From: Usitatibacter palustris
Lineage (GTDB): Bacteria; Pseudomonadota; Gammaproteobacteria; Burkholderiales; Usitatibacteraceae
DNA length: 64,000 nucleotides
Reading direction: 5' to 3'
Assembly (NCBI RefSeq): GCF_013003985.1
Contig: NZ_CP053073.1
Location: 2,666,001 to 2,730,000, forward strand
The notes below the pieces were generated by a model, which was not told the origin of the DNA, made no database searches, and saw only the letters and a list, made by a program, of their open reading frames with translations. A program made the position numbers and the translations under genes. This document shows positions 24,079 through 32,649 of this stretch, in pieces (within the stretch, counting starts at the first letter, position 1; each line of letters opens with the position of its first letter).

Positions 24079-25037
24079 TGGCGGCCCCCGAATTCGCCGC
24101 GCCGCGCTGGCTCGCGAACAACCACCTCCAGACCGTTTACGGCTCGCTCATCTCCCCGCGTCCTCGCGTCCAGTACCGCCGCGAGCGGTGGGACACGCCC
24201 GACGGCGATTTCGTCGACGTGGATTTCGTCGACGGCCCCGAAGGCTCGCCGTGGGTACATCTCTTCCACGGTCTCGAGGGCTCCTCGTCCTCGCCGTACG
24301 CGACACACCTCATGGACAACGTGCAGCGCCTCGGGTGGCGCGGCAGCGTGCTCAACTTCCGTGGTTGCAGCGGCGAACCCAATCGCCTGGGACGCGCCTA
24401 TCACTCGGGCGATTCCGAGGAGGTCGATTGGGTCCTGCGCAAGCTCAAGCCCCGCGTGGGCAGCGCGCCGTTCTACGCGGCCGGGGTCTCGCTCGGCGGC
24501 AACGTGCTGCTCAAGTGGCTGGGTGAACGCGGCCGTGATGCCGAAGGCATCCTCGAGCGCGCCGTCGCGGTTTCCGCGCCCGTCGATCTCATGGCCGCGG
24601 GCTGGGCGCTGCAGGCGGGCATCGCGATCCTGTACGGCAAGCACTTCAACGCGACGCTGAAGAAACGCTCGCTCGCGAAGCTCGCGCAGTTCCCGGACCT
24701 CTTCGACGCCGCGCGGGTGAAGCGCGCGCGCACGCTGCGCGAATTCGACGACGCGATGACCGCTCCCGTCCACGGCTTCTCCGGCGTGGACGACTACTAC
24801 ACGCGTTCCAGCTCCAAGCCGTGGCTGCGAGCGATCCGCGTGCCGACGCTCGTGCTCAACGCGCGCGACGATCCGTTCCTGCCCGAGCGCTTCCTGCCGG
24901 CCCCGGCGGAAGTCTCGCCCAAAGTCACGCTAGAATTCCCGGCGCGCGGCGGTCATGTCGGGTTCGTCTCCGGCTTCCCGGGCCGCTCCGAATGGCTTCC
25001 CCGCCGCATCCTCCACTTCCTGATCGAGAACGAATGA
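24078..25037 (+). CDS. YheT-like alpha/beta hydrolase
   Basis: 319 aa of the AB-hydrolase YheT/EMB8 group. N-terminal WLANNHLQTVYGSL is diagnostic, followed by HLFHGLEGSSSSPYA (oxyanion), the nucleophile elbow GVSLGGN, an Asp in NARDDPFLP and a His in ARGGHVGF, giving a full triad. Cytoplasmic; substrates unknown, possibly short-chain esters. It overlaps gspN by one base and the next gene by 4 bp, so it is probably co-transcribed with the end of the gsp operon. Confidence 0.88.
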   Translation: MAAPEFAAPRWLANNHLQTVYGSLISPRPRVQYRRERWDTPDGDFVDVDFVDGPEGSPWVHLFHGLEGSSSSPYATHLMDNVQRLGWRGSVLNFRGCSGEPNRLGRAYHSGDSEEVDWVLRKLKPRVGSAPFYAAGVSLGGNVLLKWLGERGRDAEGILERAVAVSAPVDLMAAGWALQAGIAILYGKHFNATLKKRSLAKLAQFPDLFDAARVKRARTLREFDDAMTAPVHGFSGVDDYYTRSSSKPWLRAIRVPTLVLNARDDPFLPERFLPAPAEVSPKVTLEFPARGGHVGFVSGFPGRSEWLPRRILHFLIENE

Positions 25038-26413
25038 GCCCCATCGACCCCAGCATCTTCAAGGCCTACGACATCCGCGGCGTCGTCGACACCGCCCTCA
25101 CCGAAGGCGCCGCGGAATCGGTCGGCCGCGCGCTCGGCACGCTGGGCGTGGCGCGTGGGGTGAAGAAGTTCGTCGTCGGCCGCGACGGACGGCTCTCGGG
25201 GCCGCGGCTCGTCGCCGCCCTTTCGCGCGGCCTCAATGCGGCAGGCATGGATGTGATCGACATCGGAGTCGTCGCCACGCCGATGGTGTACTTCGCCACC
25301 TATCACTTCGCGACCGGCAGCGGCGTCATGGTCACCGGCAGCCACAATCCGCCCGCCTACAACGGCCTGAAGATGATGCTCGCGGGCGACACGCTCTATG
25401 GCGACGCGATCCAGGCGCTGCGTGAAACCATCGAGAAGAAGCAGTTCGCCTCGGGCACGGGCCGCGTCGAAACCGCCGACATCGCCGAGGAATACTTCGC
25501 GCGCATCACGGGCGACGTGAAGCTTGCCAGGCCGATGAAGATCGTCGTCGATTGCGGCAACGGCTCGCCCGGCGCCTACGCGCCCACGCTATTCCGCCGC
25601 CTGGGATGCGAAGTCGAGGAGCTCTTCTGCGAGGTTGACGGCAACTTCCCCAACCACCATCCGGATCCCGCGAAGCCCGAGAACCTGGAGGACCTGATCG
25701 CCGCGCTCGCGAAAGGCCCCGCCGAGATCGGACTCGCGTTCGACGGCGACGGCGATCGGCTCGGCGTCGTCACGAAGAGCGGCAAGATCATCTATCCGGA
25801 CCGCCAGCTCATGCTCTTCGCGGCCGACGTGCTCACGCGCCATCCGGGCGCGGAAGTGATCTTCGACGTGAAGAGCACGCGCAACCTGTTCGCGTGGATC
25901 CGCAAGCACGGCGGCAAGCCGCTGCTGTACAAGACGGGCCACTCGCTCATCAAGGCGAAGCTCAAGGAAACGGGCGGACCGCTGGGTGGCGAGATGAGCG
26001 GCCACGTCTTCTTCAAGGACCGCTGGTACGGCTTCGACGACGGCCTCTACGTGGGCGCGCGACTGCTCGAGCTCCTCTCGCGCTCGGCCGATCCCTCCGC
26101 GGTGCTCGAAGCCCTCCCCGACTCCCTCTCGACGCCCGAGCTGCACCTCGATTGCGTCAAGGAGGGCGAGAACCATCGCATCGTCGCCCTGCTGCAGAAG
26201 AACGCGCGCTTCGAGGGTGCGACCGAGGTGAACACGATCGACGGTCTGCGCACCGAATACCCCGACGGCTTCGGCCTGCTGCGCGCGTCCAACACGACAC
26301 CCGTCCTCACGCTGCGCTTCGAGGCCGACAACCCGGCCGCACTCGCGCGCATCCAGGCAGACTTCGCGCGCGCGCTGCGTACAGCGATGCCGGGCGCGAA
26401 ACTTCCCTGGTAA
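25034..26413 (+). CDS. algC: phosphomannomutase/phosphoglucomutase
   Basis: 459 aa of the alpha-D-phosphohexomutase family. The four domains are recognisable: KAYDIRGVV at the start, catalytic phosphoserine loop VTGSHNPPAYNG (about residues 101-112), metal loop AFDGDGDRLG (about 237-246), sugar-binding GEMSGHVFF (about 322) and phosphate-binding RASNTTPVLTLRFE near 418. It interconverts hexose 6- and 1-phosphates for lipopolysaccharide and exopolysaccharide precursors. Symbol by family resemblance (AlgC/ManB). It overlaps the preceding hydrolase by 4 bp. Confidence 0.93.
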   Translation: MSPIDPSIFKAYDIRGVVDTALTEGAAESVGRALGTLGVARGVKKFVVGRDGRLSGPRLVAALSRGLNAAGMDVIDIGVVATPMVYFATYHFATGSGVMVTGSHNPPAYNGLKMMLAGDTLYGDAIQALRETIEKKQFASGTGRVETADIAEEYFARITGDVKLARPMKIVVDCGNGSPGAYAPTLFRRLGCEVEELFCEVDGNFPNHHPDPAKPENLEDLIAALAKGPAEIGLAFDGDGDRLGVVTKSGKIIYPDRQLMLFAADVLTRHPGAEVIFDVKSTRNLFAWIRKHGGKPLLYKTGHSLIKAKLKETGGPLGGEMSGHVFFKDRWYGFDDGLYVGARLLELLSRSADPSAVLEALPDSLSTPELHLDCVKEGENHRIVALLQKNARFEGATEVNTIDGLRTEYPDGFGLLRASNTTPVLTLRFEADNPAALARIQADFARALRTAMPGAKLPW

Positions 26414-26489
26414 AGGCCTGTGCCGCCGTTCACAGGTGCCCGAGGGGAATCCCCGTACACTTGCGTCTTCCGGGCCAAGACCACAGCCA

Positions 26490-27113
26490 TTGAAATTGCC
26501 GTCGATCCTCCGCGTCATCCCGCTCCTGTGCGCCTGCGGTGGACTGCAGGCCGCCACGCTCGACGTCCTGGTCACCAACGCCTCCGGCGCGCCGGTCGCC
26601 GACGCGGTCGTGCACGTCTATCCGAAGTCGGGCACCGCACCCGCCAGGAAGCGTGAAGGCGAAATCGCCCAGATCGACAAGACCTTCGTGCCGCTGGTGA
26701 CCGTCGTGCAGACCGGCACGCCCGTCCAGTTTCCGAACCGCGACACAACGCGCCACCACGTCTATTCGTTTTCTCCGCCGAAACCGTTCGAGCTGAAGCT
26801 CTACGTGGGCACGCCGACGGCGCCGGTGGTCTTCGACAAGCCCGGCGAAGTGGTGCTGGGCTGCAACATCCACGATCACATGATCGCCTACGTGTTCGTC
26901 GTCGAGACGCCCTGGTTCGCGAAGTCCGGCCCCGATGGGCGCGCGAAGGTCGAGGGACTTCCCGCCGGCGATTTCGAAGCGAAGCTCTGGCATTACGCGC
27001 AGGCGCTTCCGCCCCCCGCTCCCAAGGACATCAGGCTGCGCGCCGACGAAAGCGCCACCACCGAATGGAAAGTCACCGTCCGCCCGACCCCGCCAAGACC
27101 CGCGCCGCGCTAG
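26490..27113 (+). CDS. periplasmic cupredoxin-like protein (MauL / methylamine-utilisation type)
   Basis: 207 aa. A TTG start at 26490 opens directly into a signal peptide (LKLPSILRVIPLLCACGGLQA); a GTG at 26436 would add 18 residues and is less likely. The mature protein has an Ig-like N-terminal strand region and a cupredoxin core: TPVQFPNRDTTRHHVYSF, and LGCNIHDHMIAYVFV, which offers His, Cys, His and Met ligands for a type 1 copper site. Function of MauL-like proteins is unknown. The gene overlaps the cyclase that follows by 49 bp, suggesting a functional pair. Confidence 0.82.
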   Translation: MKLPSILRVIPLLCACGGLQAATLDVLVTNASGAPVADAVVHVYPKSGTAPARKREGEIAQIDKTFVPLVTVVQTGTPVQFPNRDTTRHHVYSFSPPKPFELKLYVGTPTAPVVFDKPGEVVLGCNIHDHMIAYVFVVETPWFAKSGPDGRAKVEGLPAGDFEAKLWHYAQALPPPAPKDIRLRADESATTEWKVTVRPTPPRPAPR

Positions 27114-29044
27114 GCCGCGCCGGGCCGGCCCCGGACAAGCGCATCGCGAAGCTGCAGGACCGCATCGTCGTCTTCTTCGTGGCGCTGCTCGCGTCCGTGC
27201 TGATCGTGAACTTCGCGCTGATCCGCTACACGACCCAGCAGACCGCGCAGAACACGCTGCGCGAGGAGCTGCGCGTGGGCGCGCGCGTCTTCAAGCGCAT
27301 CCTCGAGACCAACAGCGAGAAACTGGTCGAAGCCACGAGCGTGCTCACGTACGACTTCGGCTTCCGCGAAGCCATCGCCACGCGCGAGCGCGAAACCATC
27401 TACTCCGCCCTCACCAACCACGCCGCGCGCATCCGCGCGAGCGCCATGGCGGTCATCGGGCTCGACGGCATCATCGTGAGCGACACGCTGAAGCCGAAGG
27501 CTTCCGGCGTTCCCTACGCCTTTCCGGACCTCATCAACGAGGCCGCAGAGCGCGGACGCACTTCGTCGATCCGCCTGGTCGACGGGAAGGCCTACCAGAT
27601 CATCGTCGTGCCGGTGCTGGCCCCCCTGCCGATCGCGTGGGTCGCGATGAGCTTCGTGATCGACGACACCGCGGCGCGCGAGCTGCAGCGGATCACGTCG
27701 TCCGACGTCACCTTCCTCGAGATGTCGGGCGCGACGCCGGGCCTGCTCGCGAGCACGGTGCCGCCCGCGCGCCGCGGCGGCCTCCTCGAGAAGGCGCCGT
27801 CGATGGTCGCCAACGGCGCGAACGGCGTGAAGGAGCGCCTGGGCGACGAGGAATACGAGGTGCTCGCCATGCGCCTCGACTCGGGCAAGCTGCCGATCTA
27901 CGCGCTCATCCAGCGCTCCGTGAAGGAAGGCACCGAGCCGTTCGACTGGCTCGAGGTGCTGCTGTATTTCCTCGCGAGCTTCTCGATGGCGGTCACGCTC
28001 TACGGCGCCATCCGCATCGCCCGCCGGATCACGCGTCCCATCGCCCACCTCGCCTCGGCCGCGCGCGAGATCGAAAAAGGTAACTACGACGTTCGCGTCG
28101 ATGCGACCGGCAGCTTCGAGATCAGCGAGCTCGCCCAGGCGTTCGGCGGCATGACCCGCGGCCTGGCCGAGCGCGACAACATGCGCGACGTGCTCGGCAA
28201 GGTCTCCTCGGCCGCGGTGGCGGCGCAGCTGCTCACCGGGCAGATCGAGCTCGGCGGCGAGGAGCGCGATGCCTCCGTCATCTTCACCGATGTCCGCAAC
28301 TTCACCGCGCTCGCCGAAAAGCTCTCGCCAACGCAGAGCCTGGCACTCCTCAACGAATTCCTCACGGAGATCAGCGCGATTGTCGAGGACCACGGCGGCG
28401 TGGTCGACAAGTACATGGGCGACGGCGTGATGGCGGTGTTCGGCGCCCCGGTCGCTCGCCCCGACGACGGCCAGCGCGCGCTCGAGGCCGCGCTCGCCAT
28501 CCGCGACGGCGTGCGGGCGCTGGGCCGGCGCCTGGCCGCGCGCGGCCAGCCCGATCCCGAGGTCGGCGTCGGACTCAACACCTCGCGCGTGATCGCCGGC
28601 AACATCGGCTCGCCCACGCGCCTCAACTACACGGTGCTCGGCGACGGCGTGAACCTCGCGGCGCGCTTCGAGGGCCTCACCAAGCGCTACCAGGTGCCGA
28701 TCGTTTGCGGCGAGCGGACGAAGGCCGTCTCCTCGGGTGTGGTCTTCCGCGAGCTCGACAAGGTGCGGGTGCGCGGCAAGACCGTTCCGGTGCGCATTTT
28801 CGAGCCGATCGCGCGCGAGGGCACGCTCACACCGATGGAAGTCGACCTGCTGGGGATCTGGCACGCGGCGATCACGGACTTCCGCGAGCGGCGCTGGAGC
28901 CGCGCGCGCGTCGCCTTCGAGTCGCTCTCCGAAGAGCGCGGCTACGTGCGCCTCGCGCAGCTCTACCTCGGTTATCTCGCGGACCTGGAGTCCCGTACGC
29001 CCGGCCCGGACTGGGACGGCGCGTTCACACTCTACGAAAAATAG
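27065..29044 (+). CDS. membrane-bound class III adenylate/guanylate cyclase with periplasmic sensor and HAMP
   Basis: 659 aa. TM1 about residues 33-53, a periplasmic sensor region (55-295, dCACHE-like by position, with TLREELRVGARVFKRILE), TM2 about 296-317, HAMP about 320-372 (RRITRPIAHLASAAREIEKG) and a cyclase domain about 395-580. The metal-binding Asp residues are D409 (VIFTDVRNFT) and D453 (YMGDGVMAVFG); NYTVLGDGVNLAARFEG is also present. The enzyme should make cAMP or cGMP in response to a periplasmic signal. A C-terminal helical extension of about 70 residues follows. The start lies inside the cupredoxin gene (49-bp overlap). A long palindrome begins right after its stop. Confidence 0.92.
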   Translation: MESHRPPDPAKTRAALGRAGPAPDKRIAKLQDRIVVFFVALLASVLIVNFALIRYTTQQTAQNTLREELRVGARVFKRILETNSEKLVEATSVLTYDFGFREAIATRERETIYSALTNHAARIRASAMAVIGLDGIIVSDTLKPKASGVPYAFPDLINEAAERGRTSSIRLVDGKAYQIIVVPVLAPLPIAWVAMSFVIDDTAARELQRITSSDVTFLEMSGATPGLLASTVPPARRGGLLEKAPSMVANGANGVKERLGDEEYEVLAMRLDSGKLPIYALIQRSVKEGTEPFDWLEVLLYFLASFSMAVTLYGAIRIARRITRPIAHLASAAREIEKGNYDVRVDATGSFEISELAQAFGGMTRGLAERDNMRDVLGKVSSAAVAAQLLTGQIELGGEERDASVIFTDVRNFTALAEKLSPTQSLALLNEFLTEISAIVEDHGGVVDKYMGDGVMAVFGAPVARPDDGQRALEAALAIRDGVRALGRRLAARGQPDPEVGVGLNTSRVIAGNIGSPTRLNYTVLGDGVNLAARFEGLTKRYQVPIVCGERTKAVSSGVVFRELDKVRVRGKTVPVRIFEPIAREGTLTPMEVDLLGIWHAAITDFRERRWSRARVAFESLSEERGYVRLAQLYLGYLADLESRTPGPDWDGAFTLYEK

Positions 29045-29273
29045 TGCCGGCAAGGGCGTCGAGGGAGTGACTCATGCGAGCTGCACCGTTTCGCTCGCGC
29101 TCACGGTGCCCTCGGCCTTCGAAAACAGGCGGCGTCACGGTCTGATCGTCAACCTCCCTATTGTTGGGGGCACTGCGGCGCCCCAACTCAACTCGACCGT
29201 GCCGAAACCCCGCCTGTTTTCGAAGGCCTCGGTGCGCTCGAAATCGTCACTCCCTCGACGCCCTTGCCCGGCA
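29045..29273. repeat. 229-bp nested palindrome A (3' of the cyclase gene)
   Basis: Begins one base after the cyclase stop. Outer arms 29045-29070 and 29247-29273 match at 26 positions with one single-base gap (core GGGCGTCGAGGGAGTGA); inner arms 29114-29132 and 29210-29228 match perfectly over 19 bp (GGCCTTCGAAAACAGGCGG); further in are CACGGTC/GACCGTG (29136, 29195) and GTTGGGG/CCCCAAC (29163, 29181). On the minus strand the inner arm is followed by GGGTTTCGGC, as in elements B and C. No coding sequence. Could fold into a long bulged hairpin in RNA. Confidence 0.85.
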
Positions 29274-29380
29274 CGCAGCAGCGACGTGCAGCCGATCACG
29301 CTACGCCAAACGTTGTGGCGCTTTCATCTCGGCGAGGGCACGGTGGGTGCGAACCGTCGGCGCTAAAAGGGGCACGGTCC

Positions 29381-29616
29381 CGCGGCGAGGAAGGCCGTCT
29401 CTGCCCGGACGCCATCAAGCGAGCCGACAAATTCGAAAAAGTCCCGGGGTTTCGGCGAGGAGGAGCAAAGTCACGGACCGAAGCGTCCGATGACGGTAAA
29501 GACGTAGACCTTCCGCAGCCGCCGGGACTTTTTCGAATTTGGAGGGCAACGCATCACGGCCGTGATGCGGCGCAGCTTGCACGGGCGGCCGGGCAGAGAC
29601 GGCCTTCCTCGCCGCG
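29381..29616 (+). repeat. 236-bp nested palindrome B (convergent gap before phaM)
   Basis: Outer arms 29381-29408 and 29589-29616 are perfect 28-bp inverted repeats (core GCGGCGAGGAAGGCCGTC). Inner arms 29429-29447 and 29522-29540 are perfect over 19 bp (AAATTCGAAAAAGTCCCGG). A separate 18-bp perfect palindrome GCATCACGGCCGTGATGC lies at 29551-29568. GGGGTTTCGGCGAGGA follows the left inner arm, then a central segment of about 58 bp that differs from element C. It ends 8 bp before the phaM stop. The interval 29274-29380 between elements A and B holds nothing recognisable. Confidence 0.88.
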
Positions 29617-29624
29617 AACCAGCG

Positions 29625-29996
29625 CTAGCGAGACTTCTTCTTTGCCTTGCGCGGGCGCGGCGTGGTCGCGGACTTGCCGGCCTCGGTCATCATGTTCCAC
29701 GCCCACATCGCGGGATTCGGGACGTCCTCCGTGCCATCGACGTCGCCCATGGCGGAGCGCACCTTCTCGCCGCCCTTGAGCATCGAGCGCTGGTAGTCGA
29801 GCGACTTGATCGACAGCTGCACCATGCCGAGGTTGGCCTTGAGCCAGTGCTCGACGGTTTCGAGCTCGGAGATCTTCTTCTCGACTTCCTTGACGTCCAC
29901 CACCGGGAACATGAGGGACTGCAGCGGGAAGGCGCCCGGGTTCACCATCTTCTGCCAGAGGTCGAACATCTCCTGCGGGGTGACGGGCTTAGTCAT
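29625..29996 (-). CDS. phaM: PhaM-like polyhydroxyalkanoate granule/synthase regulator
   Basis: 123 aa. MTKPVTPQEMFDLWQKMVNPGAFPLQSLMF at the N-terminus (given here in part) and a Lys/Arg-rich tail (TPRPRKAKKKSR) match the PhaM pattern. In Ralstonia PhaM activates PHA synthase and ties granules to the nucleoid through its basic tail. A short coiled coil lies at about residues 35-60. It overlaps phaZ by 8 bp, so the pair is translationally coupled. No PHA synthase gene is in the window. Confidence 0.8.
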   Translation of the reverse strand: MTKPVTPQEMFDLWQKMVNPGAFPLQSLMFPVVDVKEVEKKISELETVEHWLKANLGMVQLSIKSLDYQRSMLKGGEKVRSAMGDVDGTEDVPNPAMWAWNMMTEAGKSATTPRPRKAKKKSR

Positions 29997-31194
29997 GCTT
30001 GGCGATGAAGTCGCGAATCTTCGGGTAGATGATCTCGCGGTACTTGCGGCCGCTGAAGATGCCGTAGTGGCCGACGTCGGGCGCGAGATAGTGCATGCGG
30101 TCGCGTTCCGGAATTCCGCGGCACAGCTCCTGCGCGGCCTTGGTCTGGCCGTTGCCGGAGATGTCGTCGTGCTCGCCCTCGATCGTGAGCAGCGCGCTCG
30201 TCTTGATGAGCTCGGGCCGCACGCGCTCGCCGGCGACCACGAGCTTGCCCTGAGGCAGCAGGTGCTTCTGGAACACGCGCTCGACCGTTTCCAGGTAGTA
30301 CTCCGCCGGAAGATCCATCACCGCGTTGTATTCGTCGTAGAAGCGCCGGTGCGCGGCGGCGCTGTCGCCGTCGCCCTCGACCAGGTGGTGGTAGTACTGC
30401 ACGTGCGAATCCATGTGCCGGTCGGGATTCATCGCGACGAAGCCCGCGAACTGCAGGAAGCCCGGATAGACGCGGCGCATGAAGCCCGGATAGCGCATCG
30501 GCACGCGCTGGATCACCTTCGACTCGAACCAGGAGATCGGACGGCGCGTGGCGAAGTTGTTGACCGACGTCGGGCTGCGGCGCGTGTCGATCGGCCCGCC
30601 CATCATCGTGAGTGTCTTCGGCGTCGCTTCACCTGCCGCGGCCATGAGCGAAACGCCGGCGAGCACGGGCACGGTCGGCTGGCACACGGAGATCGCGTGC
30701 ACGTCCGCGCCGAGGAAGCGGATGAAATCGCGCACATACGCCACGTAGTCGTCGAAATGGAAGGGGCCGACAGTCACCGGGATCTCGCGCGCATCGACCC
30801 AGTCGGTGATGAACACGTCGTGATCGGAAAGGAGCGCGCGGACGGTATCGCGAAGCAGCGTGGCGAAGTGGCCCGAAAGCGGCGCGAACACCAGCACGGC
30901 CGGTTGTTGCGGTGCGCCATCCTTGCGGAAGTGCAGGAGGCGGCAGAAAGGCTTGTCGAGGACGAACTCCTCGGTGACGGCGAGGGTCTTCCTGCCCACC
31001 ACCACGGAGTCGATCCCGAAGTCGGGGCGCTCGTAGCGCTGGGTAATGCGGGTCATCAGGTCGAAGGCGGCGGCGACGTTGCGGCTACCCGGAACCACGG
31101 CCAGGGGGCCGTCGTAGAGCTGGTTGCCCATTTCCGCGAAGGCCCGCCACGGCTCGAGAGCCGCGCGCTGCCAGTCATACAGTTGATAGAGCAT
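29989..31194 (-). CDS. phaZ: intracellular polyhydroxyalkanoate depolymerase
   Basis: 401 aa of the PhaZ1 type, which has a catalytic Cys instead of Ser: Cys171 in HAISVCQPTVPVLAG, an Asp in EGEHDDISGNGQT and a His in PDVGHYGIFSGRKYR. It mobilises stored polyhydroxybutyrate in the cytoplasm. The ATG at 31194 is chosen because MLYQLYDWQRAALEPWRAF is the typical start of the family; the longer in-frame extension upstream runs through the start of the divergent pip gene and is not protein-like. Downstream it overlaps phaM. Confidence 0.93.
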   Translation of the reverse strand: MLYQLYDWQRAALEPWRAFAEMGNQLYDGPLAVVPGSRNVAAAFDLMTRITQRYERPDFGIDSVVVGRKTLAVTEEFVLDKPFCRLLHFRKDGAPQQPAVLVFAPLSGHFATLLRDTVRALLSDHDVFITDWVDAREIPVTVGPFHFDDYVAYVRDFIRFLGADVHAISVCQPTVPVLAGVSLMAAAGEATPKTLTMMGGPIDTRRSPTSVNNFATRRPISWFESKVIQRVPMRYPGFMRRVYPGFLQFAGFVAMNPDRHMDSHVQYYHHLVEGDGDSAAAHRRFYDEYNAVMDLPAEYYLETVERVFQKHLLPQGKLVVAGERVRPELIKTSALLTIEGEHDDISGNGQTKAAQELCRGIPERDRMHYLAPDVGHYGIFSGRKYREIIYPKIRDFIAKHD

Positions 31195-31239
31195 TTTCCG
31201 CCTCGATGCCGCAATGCAGCATAGTGTAATGTATCCGCC

Positions 31240-32220
31240 ATGCCCCAGGACCAACGCGCGAACACCGCGCCTTTGCGGCCCCTTTTTCCGGCCATCGAAC
31301 CCTATGCGACCGGCGTCCTCGAACTCGACGCGCCGCACCGCATGTACTACGAGCAATCGGGCAATCCGAAGGGCATTCCGGTCGTATTTCTGCATGGCGG
31401 TCCAGGCGCCGGGGCAAGCCCCGTCCATCGCCAGTTCTTCGACCCCGCGGCGTACCGCATCGTGGTCTTCGACCAGCGCGGCGCCGGCCGCTCGACCCCG
31501 CACGGCTGCCTCGAGAACAACACCACGCCGCACCTGGTCGCGGACATGGAGAAGCTCCGCAAGCACCTGGGCATCGAGCGCTGGCTGGTTTTCGGCGGTT
31601 CGTGGGGCTCCACGCTCGCCCTGGCTTACGCCGAACACCATGCCGACCGCTGCACGGGGCTGATCCTTCGCGGCATCTTCCTATGCCGCAAGAGCGAGAT
31701 CGAGTTCTTCCTGTACGGGATCAAGAATTTCTTCCCCGAGGTCTGGCACACCTTCGCCGAGCGCATTCCCGAGGCCGAGCGCGGCGACCTTCTCAAGGCG
31801 TACTACTCGCGCTTGACCGATCCGGACCCCGCGGTAAGCCTGCCGGCCGCGCGCGCTTGGAGCGTTTACGAAGCGTCGTGCTCCACGCTGCTCCCGAATC
31901 CGTCGCTGGTCGCGGACTTCGGCGCCGATCGCGTGGCCTACGGGCTCTCGCGCATCGAAGCGCACTACTTCAAGCACGAGATCTTCCTGCCCGAGAATTT
32001 CCTGCTCGACAACATCGACCGCATCCGCAAGATTCCCGCGGTGATCGTGCAGGGACGCTACGACATCGTGTGCCCGCTGGTCTCGGCCGACGACCTGCAT
32101 CGCGCCTGGCCGGAAGCAGGCTACGAGATCGTCGCGGATGCGGGCCACTCGGCTTTCGAGCCGGGCATCCGCTCGCGCCTGGTCGCCGCCACTGAAGCGT
32201 TCAAGGCACGTCTCGCGTAA
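31240..32220 (+). CDS. pip: proline iminopeptidase
   Basis: 326 aa S33-family peptidase releasing N-terminal proline. The oxyanion motif HGGPGAG is at residues 52-58, DQRGAGRSTPH at 79-89, catalytic Ser121 in GGSWGS, Asp in GRYDIVCP near 273 and His in DAGHSAFE near 301. Length is typical. Cytoplasmic. Divergent from phaZ with only 45 bp between starts, so the promoters must overlap or be compact. Followed without a gap by a small secreted-protein gene. Confidence 0.95.
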   Translation: MPQDQRANTAPLRPLFPAIEPYATGVLELDAPHRMYYEQSGNPKGIPVVFLHGGPGAGASPVHRQFFDPAAYRIVVFDQRGAGRSTPHGCLENNTTPHLVADMEKLRKHLGIERWLVFGGSWGSTLALAYAEHHADRCTGLILRGIFLCRKSEIEFFLYGIKNFFPEVWHTFAERIPEAERGDLLKAYYSRLTDPDPAVSLPAARAWSVYEASCSTLLPNPSLVADFGADRVAYGLSRIEAHYFKHEIFLPENFLLDNIDRIRKIPAVIVQGRYDIVCPLVSADDLHRAWPEAGYEIVADAGHSAFEPGIRSRLVAATEAFKARLA

Positions 32221-32649
32221 ATGCTTCGCCTGCTGGTGCTGGCCGGGGTTGTGTTGCTCGCATTCGCGCCGCCCTTCTTCACCGGTGGTGCGTGCACTGC
32301 GCAGTTCGATCGCGAAAGTGCCCGGCTCGAGTCCGACCGCAAGCTCCTGGCCTCGCCGGAATTGGCCGCACTCCACCTGCGCGAGCGCAAGATCCCCAAC
32401 GCCACGCTGTCAGAGGATCAATGCCGGCGCGCGAAGCCGCGCAACCTGGCGTCCTGCCCTCCGGGACCGCTGCTGATCGCGAAGGTGCCGGTGGAGAATC
32501 TCGTGTGCCGGCTTTATCGCGATGAGGAGATTCGCGTCCAGTTGCACTACGATGAGCGCAATCGCCTCACCCGCATCGTGACCGAGATGAACCCGTTCAA
32601 GTCCCTGCCGATTCCCTTCACCCAGGCCGTGCTGCATTGGGGCCGATGA
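32221..32649 (+). CDS. secreted protein of unknown function
   Basis: 142 aa. Signal peptide MLRLLVLAGVVLLAFAPPFF, then a mature part with four cysteines (GGACTAQ, EDQCRRA, ASCPPG, NLVCRLY) and a C-terminal strand-rich segment. No family recognised. Its ATG directly follows the pip stop and its stop overlaps the next start (ATGA), so it is cotranslated with its neighbours. Confidence 0.75.
   Translation: MLRLLVLAGVVLLAFAPPFFTGGACTAQFDRESARLESDRKLLASPELAALHLRERKIPNATLSEDQCRRAKPRNLASCPPGPLLIAKVPVENLVCRLYRDEEIRVQLHYDERNRLTRIVTEMNPFKSLPIPFTQAVLHWGR

Noticed and set aside
27110..29053. 647-codon minus-strand open frame opposite the cyclase
   Set aside because: His/Arg/Asp-rich antisense frame without protein features; the plus-strand cyclase has complete catalytic motifs.
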